From Plantago major (taxonomy: Eukaryota > Streptophyta > Magnoliopsida > Lamiales > Plantaginaceae), in NCBI GenBank assembly GCA_026545765.1, contig CM048844.1, forward strand, positions 64,603,035-64,667,034: a stretch of 64,000 bases of DNA, written 5' to 3'. The notes beneath the pieces are model-generated. The model worked only from the letters and a program-made list of their open reading frames with translations, searched no databases and was not told the DNA's origin. Each line of letters opens with the position of its first letter. Position 1 is the stretch's first letter. The position numbers and the translations under genes are program-made. Shown one piece after another: positions 1 through 10,950 of this stretch.

Positions 1-762
1 GTCGAAACTGTAAGCTAAAGAGTATGTAGGTTGAAGGCTTGTATGTTTGAAAGAAATAAGTTCGTTCTGTAAGTTCAAGGTGTTCAGTGTGTGTATTTCA
101 AGCATTCTAAGTGATGATATTTATAGTTGAAAATCATACCGTTTGATATCTGAAAATAGTACTGCAGAAGACGTTGTCTCTTTTCTGAGATTTCCTCTTT
201 TGTTCAGATGTCTCTGTCTACACATTTATTGCATTGTACTATTTTTGTCCTGCAGTGCCAACGAAACTATGCATGCTTTCTGAAGCATTGCATGTCCCTT
301 TCCAGAGACCTTCTCATCTCCAGATACCTGTTGAAACATTGTTTCCCAGAAACATAGTTTTATCCAGGGTATCTGAGCATAGATATCTGTGGGCACTTTT
401 CCTCATTCAGAAACCTTGTGTTCTCAGATGTCTTTTGCAAAACTTGTTTATTGAAAAACGCTTGTTTATTCAAGATATCTGGAAACAGGTATCTGATGAC
501 CTTCGTCTTCAGCATTCTTGTGCAGTCTTCAAAACATCAAAATTTGTTGAGCTCTCCTACTGGATGCCTTCTTCTTGGTCTTTTTCGAAGATATAAAAAT
601 TACATTCAGAGACCTAACATCCTATACAAGATTTGCAAGACTAACATACTTAGTGATTTTCCTCTTTTACAGTGTTCAAGTGAACCAAGAGTACTAACCA
701 CCTTTATGAACTAAGATAAGTCATTAGGTTTCTGATCAAAATCTAAACAGATATTCCTAACA
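1..762 (-). repeat. 3' LTR of element A (partial)
   Basis: This matches the 5' LTR at about 13798-14595. The retro-sense start is the TG at 762-761 (TGTTAGGAATATCTG). The copy at 13937-13976 holds about 38 bases (between short TTGA repeats) that are missing here near 142, a deletion between short direct repeats. A minus-strand TATAAATA lies at 118-125. The inner part (U5) of this LTR is beyond the window. Confidence 0.93.
118..125 (-). promoter_or_regulatory. TATA box of the A-family LTR (3' copy)
   Basis: TATAAATA on the minus strand, at the same LTR position as 13913-13920 in the 5' LTR. It probably positions the genomic RNA start in the 5' copy; in the 3' copy it could drive read-out transcription into flanking DNA. 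Confidence 0.6.
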
Positions 763-778
763 AATTTCCCCCTTTTTG
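763..778 (-). other. Polypurine tract of element A
   Basis: Retro-sense AAAAAGGGGGAAATT lies directly next to the LTR start; the same tract precedes the 3' LTR of element C at 61327-61341. It is the plus-strand DNA priming site. Confidence 0.85.
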
Positions 779-1166
779 ATCAGTCAACTATGACAATCTT
801 TAAAACCTATTACAACTTGGAAGAGGGAACAATCTAACACTTAATCATTTCTTATGATCTTTTCAATTTATTTTAATTAACTTCAGAAAGTAAACATTAA
901 CCAAATCACAAGGTGTGATCTTTGCTGACAAGTTATCTTTTTATAGATTGATATATGAGAGTAGGTTCATCAGATATGTTACAAGTAAAGTTTACAAATA
1001 ACTTTTACAATGATAAAACAGTAAAGCACAATCAGCAAGATACAAAATACATATTTAAATAGGACAACAGGAGTAACCAAGCTCCAAGTAGACATCCTAA
1101 TAAACTAGTCTTCAAGTCTTCAAAACTTCAAGTCTTCAATCAGCATATCTATGGATCAATTTGCAA
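779..1166 (-). other. 3' untranslated region between ORF3 and the polypurine tract
   Basis: No gene is seen. The sequence is alignable with 60911-61326 of element C (both carry a homologous stretch that includes CTTTGCTGACAAGTT-like sequence), so it is a conserved noncoding part of the family. Confidence 0.5.
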
Positions 1167-2069
1167 ATTCCCTATCCCCAAACCTTTTGATATCATCTGA
1201 GTAGTCAAAGAGCAAAGTCCTGACTATCATCTCAATGTTTCTGGGAAATCCACAAACTTCCTTGTAGGTTTTGGTGGGATTCTTCTTGGCAAATTGTTTG
1301 ACCCACAGATACTATCCCCATTTCCAGGCATGCTAAATTCTGATATCTGATAGCTTGAAGTATTCATTTATGATCTTCAGATATCTGATGTCACCCTTGT
1401 ATTGATCTTCAGTCATGTAGAAAGACTCATTGGGTTCCAAAGCAAGTCATTCTCTTGTGCCTGTTCCAGTGATGTTAGGAATTATGTGCACATCATCTGG
1501 CTTTCCATAAGGACAATCATCAAAGAGGTCCTTTTTCATGGCTTCTATTCTCTTGATTACTTCAAAATCCAACCAGGCTTTGATGTGGTTGGTATTAATC
1601 AATACTGGCTTGTGTTTTATCCATGCCATGAGCTGTTTATAGATTGGCTCTGGAAATTTTTCATTTACCAATAAGTGCTTGAGTTCCAGAATCCAATATC
1701 CATTCTTCTGATTAATGCATCTATAGACAGAGGAGTCATTGTTGGTCTTCACATACTCAATTCTGGCTTCTTCTGGCCTGAGTGGAAGTTGATATTTTCT
1801 TCTTTCAACTCTCAATCTATTCGTCCTTTGTCTTGAATTCTCCCTTGGGGGATTGCTTGAAGAACCATCCTGGATTGACTTGGTATTTCCAGAAGGTGTT
1901 TTAGATGCTAAAGGCTTTGCAGCTATGTGCTCTGATAGGCTATCAACCTTTCTTCTTTTTCTGTGAAGAGGAGCTTCATCTTCATCCTCATCTTCATCAT
2001 CATCTTCCAGATTTCTCTTGTTAGGTGATTTGCAGCCTTCTTCATTGCCCTGGGATTTGATTTGGCCTC

Positions 2070-2157
2070 CTTCTTCTTCTTCTTCTTCTTCTTCTTCTTC
2101 TTCTTCTTCTTCTTCTTCTTCTTCTTCTTCTTCTTCTTCTTCTTCTTCTTCTTCTTC
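2070..2157. repeat. (CTT/GAA)n microsatellite, about 29 units
   Basis: Uninterrupted TTC/CTT repeat of 88 bases encoding a glutamate run on the minus strand inside ORF3. The homologous place in element C (about 59940-59990) has only a short E-rich stretch, so the expansion is specific to this copy. Open frames for poly-K, poly-S or poly-F across it are artefacts of the repeat. Confidence 0.97.
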
Positions 2158-4008
2158 AGAAGACTCATCAATCCCTATCACCTGTCTTCTCCTTGGAGCA
2201 TTGGTACCCCTTGGACGTTTCTGTGTCCTGGCCCTTGTTGTCATTCCTTTTTCATGAAGTTGCTGAGTGGTGGCCACTATCTGTAGAGCAGTCTGACTAG
2301 AGGAGGGCTCATTTATTTTGAGAGGTGGTTGTTGTGGTTGTTCAGTTTTTCTTTTGTTTCCTCTTCCTCTTCCTCTCTGAGCACCTTGAAATCCTTCCCC
2401 TTAGTCATTGTTGACTGACTAAGAATCACAAAAGATTCTAAAAGGGAGTTAAAGTTGCCTTGCAGATAGTTGTAAGCAGCAACCAACTTTTCCAGATTGG
2501 CCTTGAGCTCCTAATTTTGTTTGATAAGACCTGTTTCCTTATCAGTGAGCTCTGCTAGTGGGCCTTGAATAGCATCTTGTTTTCCAGCAGCACAGCTAGC
2601 CTCTTCAAAGGCTTTTGCAGCCAAGTTTTGGTCATCATCCCTAACCATGCCTAGGTCTTTCTGAGCAACGACCAGATTGGTTGATCTCTGAGTGATGAGC
2701 TCAGTGAGTGTCTTCATTTCTTCAGGGACTGATGCAATGGCGGCTTTATCTTGAGAAGACAACTCCTTTTTCAATTTAGCCAGTACTTGATATTTGTTCA
2801 TGTATTCATTGGAGTTGACATTTTGTAGCTTGCTGAAGATTTCAGGAGCAATCAGCTTCCTTTTCAAATGAGAAACCGCTAAGTGTTCATTGCGGTGTTC
2901 TACCAATTCCTTATCTTCTTCATCATCTGAGTCATCAGCCCAGTGATCTTCATCCTCTTGGACATTTTCATCAATGTTCTCTAGTTCAGCAATCATCTCA
3001 GAGATGGGCTTCTTTCCTTTTAGTAAGGAGGATGATACATCTTTTGGTAATGCAGCCTTAGAATCATGCTTGTCTTTAGATACTTGCTCAGTATCTAATT
3101 CCTCAGTAATTGCCTGAACAGCAAGCTGGAGTTCTTTCATTTCAGCAAAAGGTTCCACTTCCATGATTGTTTGATTTTCAATCTTTTGGTGCTTTGCTTT
3201 AGATTCAGGTATCTTTTCTTCCAGTTGAAGATTTAGCTTTTGTTCTTCCTCCAACAGTTGTTTGAGTTGAGCAACTCTGGCTTGTGCATCCAATATTTTC
3301 TGAGTGTTGTCCTGAGAGTGCTCAACTACTTGTTTAGTAGAGTCTTTTTGTTGGGGAGATGGATGTGTAGATTTCTGAGGAGATGGAGGAGGGGATTTTT
3401 GTGATGTCCTCTCAGTGTGCTTTTCAGCAACTGAGGTATTGTTACCTTGTGCAATCCCTCCCGTCCTTGGTGCAGGGGCATCATCATCATCATCCTTTTT
3501 TATCATCCTCATCCTTTTGATGATCAGAAGGAGGTTCTTCATAGTCATTCTCACCAGTCTCCTTCTCTTCTTCATCTTCAGAGACCAGATTGATCACTTC
3601 TGGAATAGTGACCATTTGCCCATTAACTTCCTCTTGCTCAGAGGGTATGAACTGTAGAGTCTGGGGCAAAGTAGGCTTAAATGCCATCTTCATTCTTATG
3701 TGACCATCTGCCTTTTCAAAGGTTTCAATGAGCTTGTGTGCTGCTTCCTTTATGAAGTTCTTATTCATCAACGTGGCAAATGCATATTGCTCAGTTGGAA
3801 ACATTGCATGCACATAATTCTCCAAGTCAAATGCTCTTGCTCTTCTGGTAGGGTGATCAGTGACCCTTGTGATTTCAAACAGATCAGAGTATCTGAGTTT
3901 CTGCCATTTCTTGAAACACTTTAGATGTTTTGGCAGAGTATGAGCCTTGAAGAATGGAAGTAGGTCCTTGTTCAAATCTTCAGGTACCACTAAGGTACTA
4001 GCTTGAGC

Positions 4009-4085
4009 CTGAAAGAGATAGTTTTGAGTTAGTTTCAAAACTTTTAGTAGATATATGGGTTTTAGAGTAGTCAGATACATGTTTT
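4009..4085 (-). other. ORF3 intron before the KHLKCFKKWQKLR domain, donor mutated
   Basis: The acceptor CTCTTTCAG followed by GCTCAAGC is intact and matches E (47480-47557) and C (58141-58221). The donor GGTAAC seen in E has become AAAACA, so this copy should not splice normally. The upper edge is approximate. Confidence 0.65.
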
Positions 4086-4200
4086 GTACAGCAACAGGCT
4101 CAGAAGGTTGGACTATTGAGGTTCCAGGTGCCTCAGATATCTTGGTGTGAGGAGGAGACTTGGAAGTCTGATCCTCAGCATCCTCTCTTTCTTTTTGAAC

Positions 4201-4282
4201 CTGAAATTAAAAATAACATAACACTTAGAAATTTATTAGGAGAGAAACAGTTAGACAATTTGATATATGAGATGTCAATTAC
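4201..4282 (-). other. ORF3 intron (82 bp, GT-AG)
   Basis: Donor GTGGAG|GTAATTG, acceptor TTAATTTCAG|GTTCAAAAAG. It is orthologous to E 47672-47752. In element C the two exons are joined exactly, at 58023/58024. Confidence 0.75.
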
Positions 4283-4435
4283 CTCCACAGTAGGAGGCTC
4301 AAATACTTGTCTCTCAGAAACTTGTACAATTTCTGGTATTCTTTCTAGTGATGAAGGTTTGGTGGCCTCATCAATTTCCATTGGTTGAGGGGATTGAGTG
4401 GGCAATTCCCCAGCAACTTCTACTTCTGTTTGAGC

Positions 4436-4514
4436 CTATGAGTAGAAAGTGTTAAGTATTTAGAAAAATGATCAGAGTATTATTGTGAAGAATATAGATA
4501 TCTGAGATACATAC
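4436..4514 (-). other. ORF3 intron (79 bp, GT-AG)
   Basis: Donor GAGAAG|GTATGTATC, acceptor CTACTCATAG|GCTCAAACAG. It is orthologous to E 47906-47983. Stops in all frames inside, and the open exon frame on both sides, support splicing. Confidence 0.75.
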
Positions 4515-4723
4515 CTTCTCAATAAAAAGCTCAGATACTTGTTCCTCAAAGACTTTGTGAGTCTCTGGTTGATTCTCTGATGAGTTAGGCTTCTCAGCCT
4601 CATCATTTTTCTTCTCAGTTGGAGCCTGTAATACAGGCTCAGGTTCCTTAAGTGGTGAGGCTATGGGAGCCTCCTTCTCAGTTTCTGAGGCAAGCTTTGC
4701 AGCTTCCTCTTGTTCTTTTGTTT

Positions 4724-4815
4724 CTATTTCAACATGTAACAAAGAATTTTTTTTATACGTAACAAGATTTATAAACATAAAATTTCACAAGTGGAGAGTT
4801 AAACCATTCAGCTAC
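4724..4815 (-). other. ORF3 intron (92 bp, GT-AG)
   Basis: Donor GCTCAG|GTAGCTGAATGG, acceptor TTGAAATAG|AAACAAAAG. It is orthologous to E 48276-48365, which uses the same junctions. Confidence 0.75.
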
Positions 4816-6806
4816 CTGAGCAGTGTCAGGCTGATTGGTCTCTGGAACTTGTGACCCTTCTATGATTTGGTCTTGTTGTTCCATTTCAGCTTCTTTGTTT
4901 GAAGTTTCAGGTACTTCAGACCTTTCCTGAGTGAATAACTCAGTTGCCTCCCCTGTTTGATCATTCTGAGCAGGTGTCTCAGTTTGATTCCTCTCTAGGA
5001 GTTGGGGAACCTGCTCATTTGCAGGATTTTCTTCAACATATTGCATTGTTGGCATGTCGAAATGGAGTTCATTGACCATTTCATCAACCACTTGTGGCTG
5101 TTGTGGTTGTCTGGAAGTAGAAGTTTGAGTATTTGAGAGCTCTTCCAGATTTTTAAGTGTGGTGTTGACATCAGTGTCTACCAACACTAGGTCACCAGGG
5201 CTTCTTGAAGTTGTTTATACGTGATTTTCCCTGATGGTGTGTTGGCACCAACAACCTTTGCTATAGGTGCTTGCTCAGCAATCTTTTACCTAGTTGCTTT
5301 CTCAACAACCTTGGACCTTTTGGTCCTTTTTCCCTTGGCCTTGGTTACTTTTTCAGTAACCTTGGGGGCTGGGATCTCCTCCTCCTTGTCTGATTCATCA
5401 TCGAAATCTGGAACGGAGTTATCAACAATCCCTACTGCTTCTGCAGAGAGTGTTTGAAGTTTCTCACTGCTTTTATCAGCATTGATGGGTTCATTAGCAG
5501 TGGTCTTAGAAGTATTGATGAGTTCATTTGCATTGGCGGCAGGTATCTGAGAGTCAATATCCATAATGGGTATGCCTTATGATTTCCCAGCAGACTTCTG
5601 TTGTGAAGTTTTGTGCTTTTTAGTCGCAACGGAACCCTCAGATACCTCATCAGTCTTTTGTTTCTTGGAACCTTTCTGAGATGTAGTAACCTTTTTCATC
5701 ATGTTTGTATACTAATATTTGTAGAGTAGGTTACTATTGGCAATGTCTGCCGTCTCTCTGAGCTCAATGCCAAGGCACTCCAGTAAGTAGCATATCTTCA
5801 GTCCATAGCTTACTGTGGCTTTTGGTTCAGCAAGGCCCTTAACTATTTTAGGCTCAAAGCCTTGTATCTTCTTCACAAATTTCATGAAGGCGTACTTCCC
5901 CCAATTAAAAGGGTTTTCCAGAATTTTGTTTTGTTGATTCAACAAGAACATCATCATCCATCATTCTTGGCTTATCTGGTCAGCTCCTCCTTGTAGACCA
6001 TCAAAGCATATGTGAAGAATGCATGCCAATACATCCCAGTGAACCAACAGATGTCTGGTTCTAATGTCAGCAAGTTTGAAGTCGATGGGTGTGTCTGGCT
6101 TATCAAGATTACACACATCACAATATAGTTGCTTCACACCTTCAAGGAGATCTTCATCCTTGGTGTCAATTTCAAAATCCTTTCCAAGATTTTGAAGTTC
6201 AAACAGCTCACAAAAAGCTGTTTCGTCCAACAGGATTTCTTGTCCTTGGACTTTGGTCTTGATAGACACTGTCTCAGTGCCTTCAGAGACTTTGGAAATA
6301 ATCGTGGAGTTGTTGTAAAACTTCAAGAACATCCATTGAAGAAACTCCATTGGGAAGTGCAGATAGAAAGCCCTTTATTTGTGCCTTTTCAAGCATATCA
6401 AGTACCAACTTTCTGTCAGTCTGGTTTTCTATTGCAGCTACCAGGTATTCCTCAATCATAGAACCACCCCAAATCATCCTATGATTTGAAGTCCAATGAT
6501 CAGGATTGAACTCTCTAATCAACCGATTGTTTGTTATAACCAGCACTGGTGCTTGCTTTTCAGCAGTTACAGATGTAGTAGCTTGGGATTTCTGGGTAAG
6601 AGCACGTTTTGGAGCCATCTCTTTAAATACTGATTTTTTTGAAAATCGAGAAGATATTAATGTAGCAGATTAGTGATTCTTTGCAGAAAATCTAAGAGGG
6701 AATCAGTAGTTGCAGAGAAAATTGCAGGGAGATTTGAGAGTATTTTGCAGTTTTTGTGCAAGAGCAAATGTGGGATTGGGCGAAAGTGATTCCGTTTGCC
6801 AAAATC

Positions 6807-6820
6807 CTATATATATATAG
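6807..6820 (-). promoter_or_regulatory. Internal TATA box upstream of ORF3 (element A)
   Basis: Minus-strand CTATATATATATAG lies about 190 bases before the ORF3 ATG (6618). Element C has TATATATA at 55941-55949, about 205 bases before its ORF3 ATG, although the surrounding DNA has diverged. This suggests a separate promoter for an ORF3 transcript. Confidence 0.6.
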
Positions 6821-7559
6821 TAGTGTAATTCCAACAGGCAAAAATACACAAATTAATTTTGTGCATTTGTATCTGTGTACGTGCAGTAAGGCGTGGGTAA
6901 AATTCGGTTTGCATTAAATGCTTAGTGGGCCACGTCTGAGTTTTTACAGTCCACTTTTTTACAGAGAATTAATCTTGGCCTTTAAAATGGAACGCCCATT
7001 TCATCAATGGTTGGGATTGCTTTCCCAGCAATGATCACAATCAACCCATGTGATTGTGTCCAATTAATGAATTTTGGCGATTAGCTATCTGAATCACATC
7101 TCTTCTGTCTGACTAAGGGACAATTTTGTATCTTAGTCTATCTCACACACAATATATGTTCATGTTTTACAGAAAGATAGAAATAATACAAATTTCAAGA
7201 GAGTAGTGCACTGCAGACAGTTGTACTATTCTCTTTTGTGTTCTCCCTGACTGAGTGATCTAGATATCTGAGTACCTGTCTCAGAAATCTTCAAATAGCC
7301 ATTTTACCCTTTAACCTTTGATATCTGAGTACACGTCTCAGATACTTGTTTGCTAAGTGTTTCAACTTTTGCCTTTGATATTATGGATTCCTGTTCCAGA
7401 TATCTTATCTCTTCTTTTTCCCTTCTTAATCATACTGAGTTCCTGTCTCACTAACATTTTTAGATTCATTTAGTATATGAGTTCCCGTCTTAGATACCTT
7501 TTTACCTTGAATATCAAGAAGCCCGTTCCAGATGTCTTTCTCCTTTCTGAATTTATGTC
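6821..7559 (-). other. Spacer between pol and the ORF3 promoter
   Basis: No gene. From about 7260 to 7560 it holds about six imperfect copies of a phrase like GATATCTGAGTACCTGTCTCAG (the GATATCTGAGTAC core is seen at 7263 and 7319), spaced 60-70 bases apart. The matching spacer of element C (55219-55940) has CTCAGAAAGGC-type phrases in place of these. Confidence 0.5.
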
Positions 7560-10500
7560 TTAGAGATTAGAACTTTTTAGTTCCTTTGGTAGCTCCATTA
7601 ACCCAAGACTATGTCTCAAGGTTAAGAACCTTCTTTCTTGAAAAGGCTTTGTAAAGATATCTGCAAGTTGATCTTCAGTTCCAATCTTGAGTATCTCTAT
7701 ATTGTCTTTTTCAACATGGTCTCTATGAAGTGGTATCTAACATCAATGTGCTTTGTTCTTGACTGAAATTTAGGATTCTGAGTTATGGCAATAGCACTTG
7801 TGTTGTCACAGAAAATCAGAGTTTTCTCTTCATTGACCTCATAGTCTCTGAGTTGTTGTTGTATCCACAATATCTGTGAAGCACAACACCCAGCAGCAAT
7901 ATATTCATCCTCTGTGGTAGATGAGGCAATTGAGTTTTGCTTCTTACTTAACCATGATATTAATCTGGCCCCAAGAAATTGACAAGTTCATGAGGTGCTT
8001 TTTCTATCAAGCAATGATCCAGCATAGTCGGCATCAGAATAGCCAACTAAACTCAATCCACTGTCTTTTGGATACCACAATCCAACTTCTACAGTACCCT
8101 TTACATACCTTAATATTTTCATAGCAATGTTGTAGTGTGATTGAATTGGATTTGTCTGAAATCTAGCACACACTCCAACTGCATATTGAATATCAGGTCT
8201 ACTTGCAGTGAGGTACAGTAGAGATCCAATCAATTTCCTATACTTGTGTTCTTCAACACTCTGGTCAGATTCAATATAGGTCATTTTTGTTCCAATGCTC
8301 ATAGGTATCTTAGCATTCTTTTCAGAAGACTTTAGATTAAACTTGTTGAGCATATCCTTTGCATACTTTGTTTGGCTAATGAATATTCCATCATTAAGTT
8401 TCTTGACTTGCAATCCTAGGAAATAGTTTAATTCTCCCATCATGCTCATCTCAAATTTACTTTTCATGAGCTCAGCAAAGCCTTCACAAAGTTGCTTGTC
8501 TTTAGATCCAAATATAATGTCATCAACATATACTTGAACTAGAAGTAGTTTCCCTTTAAGGTTCAAAGTAAAGAGTGTTTTATCAACATCTCCTTTCTTG
8601 AAGCCACTTTCCAGCAAGTATTTGGCTAAAGTATCATACCATGCTCTCGGAGCATGTTTCAGTCCATACAAAGCTTTCTAAAGCTTATAAACCATTCTAC
8701 TTTCTATGGAAACCTCAAAGCCTGGTGGTTGTTCAACATAGACTTCTTCAGCAAGTTCACCGTTTAGGAATACACTTTTAACATCCATCTGATAAACATT
8801 AAAGTCATTATGAGCTGCAACGGCTAGAAATAGTCTAATTGCATCCAATCTTGCAACTGGAGCATATGACTCGTCAAAATCTAGTCCTTCTGTCTGGGTG
8901 AATCCCTTGGCAACCAACCTTGCTTTGTTTCTGGATATTTCACCAGACTAATTCATTTTATTTCTAAAAACGCAGTTGGTTCCAATTACAGATATTCCGT
9001 CAACAAATGGAACTAGTTTCCAGACTTTGTTTCTCTCAAATTGATCCAACTCTTCTTGCATTGCAGAGATCTAATCTTGATCCTTTAATGCTTCTTCTAT
9101 AGTTTTAGGTTCAATATTTGAGATGAAACAACCATAAAGAGAGTCAGCAGTTGCTCTCCTAGTTCTATCTCCTTGGTCGAAAGGACCAATCACATCCTTG
9201 GCAGGATGATTTCTTATCCATTTCATAATGGGTTTTGAACTAGTAGGATCAATATCATTTTGATCTGAATGTGAATCAATATGATCTAGATAGGATACTT
9301 GTGCAGTATCTGAGATATCTAGCACATGGGAAATGCCATGGATATCTGACACTTTTTCAGTGTTGGAGATATCTGGAATTTTATTTTCAGCAATCTCATT
9401 CTCAGAAACCTCTTTATGATGAAGGTTCTCAGTAACCTGTTCCATTTCTGGAATTCTCATAGGAAATTCGTCATCATGTCTTAGAGTCATCTGGTTGTTA
9501 CTAAGCAATGGTTGCTTTTCATCGTCAGATTCATGCCCTAAGTGAGTGATAGAGTTTTCTTTTGAGGATTCTTCTTCAGAATCTTTAATCATTAGTTCAT
9601 TGAACCTATCTAAGAGTTCTTCATTCAAGGGTACTTTCTTGTTTCCTTCGTAGAAGACTACATGAATAGATTCTTCAATCTTTTGCATTCTTTTGTTGTA
9701 GATTCTGTAGGCTTTGCTATTCAAAGAATAATCAAGAAATACTCCTTCATCTACTTTTGGTTGAAATGTTCTCAAGTATCATTTTCCATTGTTAAGAACA
9801 AAACATCTGCAACCAAACACCCTTAGATGTTTGATACTAGGGGGTCTACCAATCAAAAGTTCATAGGGAGTTTTGTCATGGTGTTTGTTAATCAAACATC
9901 TATTTTGAGTGTAGCAGGCTGTGTTAAGAGCTTCAACCCAATAAATTTCACTTATTTTAGTGTCAGCAAGCATTGTTTTTGCTGCTTTTTTTAGGGTCCT
10001 ATTCTTCCTTTCAGCAACACCATTTTGTTGTGGTGTCCTTACTGAAGATAGTTGATGTTGTATACCTTTGCAGGTACAAAACTCTTTTATGTACTGGTTC
10101 AGAAACTCGATACCATGGTCTGTTCTGAGTACAGATACCTTGTCATTTTTCATGACTTCAAGCTTATTCCGCAAGTTGGGTATCTCAACCTTACATCAGA
10201 TTTTTGTTTGAAAAATACAACCCAAGTGAATCTTGAGTAATCATCATCAACAACCAGACCATACTTCTTTCCTGCATAGCTAGTTACAGAGGATTCAAAA
10301 TGATCCATATGTAACATTTACAGTGGCCTTTCACTGGAGTGTCTAGTTTTAGACTTGAAAGATGTTTTGGACTGTTTTCCTATTGGAAAGCTGGGCATAT
10401 ACCATCTTTTCTATATACCATTTTGGGTAAACCAATCACCAATTCTTTCTTGGCTAGCTTGTTCAGAGTTTTGAAGTTCAAGTGACTCATTCTTTTATGC

Positions 10501-10950
10501 CATAGCCAGTTTTCTTCAGTGTGGCCAGATTGACTCACCATGAGATATTCTTCAGTTGTGGTAGATGCCCAGTCAGCAACATAAAGATTTCCTTTTCACC
10601 TAGCAACCAAGACTGTCTGCTTTGACTCATTGTCAATTACTTTGCATAGTTTTGACTTGATCTTGACAGTGTACCCTTTGTCTACCAATTGACTCATGCT
10701 TAGGAGATTATATTTTAATCCCTTTACATGTAGTACTTCAGAGATTGTAAGAGCTCCAAACTTTAAATTGCTAAAACCTTTGGTTGGATTTTCATCTCCT
10801 CCAGCAAATCTAATAATTGGTCATTTATCGCATTTTCTGTAGTTAATCAGATTTGCTTTGTCTCCTGTCATGTGCTTCCCACATCCACTATTAAAATGCC
10901 ACTTCGGATTCTTCCTCAGAGTGTTCTGCACAAAACAGGAAACAAGGAGT
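7560..10950 (-). pseudogene. pol: pol of element A (protease, integrase, RT, RNase H), broken
   Basis: Copia order is clear: protease HFNSGCGKHMTGD (about 10890), gag-pre-integrase HKRMSHLNFKTLN, integrase core MDHFES...RTDHGIEF...ERKNRTL, RT with YGLKHAPRAW and YVDDIIFGSKD (8671-7988), RNase H with LLDRKS, FCDNTSAI and KHIDVRYHF, ending near 7560. The protease catalytic Asp of DSG is Asn (NSG). The second zinc-binding Cys pair before integrase reads CPAF rather than CSAC. RT and integrase catalytic residues look kept, but there are many stops and frameshifts (for example near 10390, 9778, 8940, 8675 and 7987). It is in the same frame as gag across a single stop at 10951-10953. Confidence 0.9.

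Larger units (their letters stand above)
1167..6618 (-). pseudogene. Accessory ORF3 of element A (intron-containing, broken)
   Basis: Starts MAPKRALTQKSQ at 6618 and ends with a stop near 1167. Order of parts: N-terminal domain with the FYNNS...VQGQEILLDE block and the NWGKYAFMKFVKKIQGFEP block; basic NLS-like clusters; S/T/E/P-rich modules separated by short introns; a second conserved domain (KHLKCFKKWQKLR, HAMFP, SEQEEVNGQMVTIPEV); an acidic stretch; a coiled coil (about 3290-2940); a run of about 29 glutamates (2070-2157); and a C-terminal domain (YVKTNNDSSVYRC). Breaks include a 1-base insertion near 6327, stops near 5958, 5712 and 5580, and an extra T at 3502-3507 that shifts the frame after the acidic stretch. 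It resembles plant transposon accessory ('env-like' position) proteins in place and composition, but I see no convincing membrane segment, so no function is assigned. Homologues: 56150-60910 (C) and 46034-48802 plus 62780-64000 (E). Confidence 0.8.

Noticed and set aside
1923..2286. Open frames encoding poly-K, poly-S or poly-F tracts
   Set aside because: They are the other frames of the GAA/CTT microsatellite inside ORF3 and have no homologous counterpart in C or E.
1167..6618. Calling ORF3 an envelope gene
   Set aside because: It is in the env position, but I see no signal peptide or clear transmembrane segment; NLS-like clusters, coiled coil and acidic regions do not support that function.
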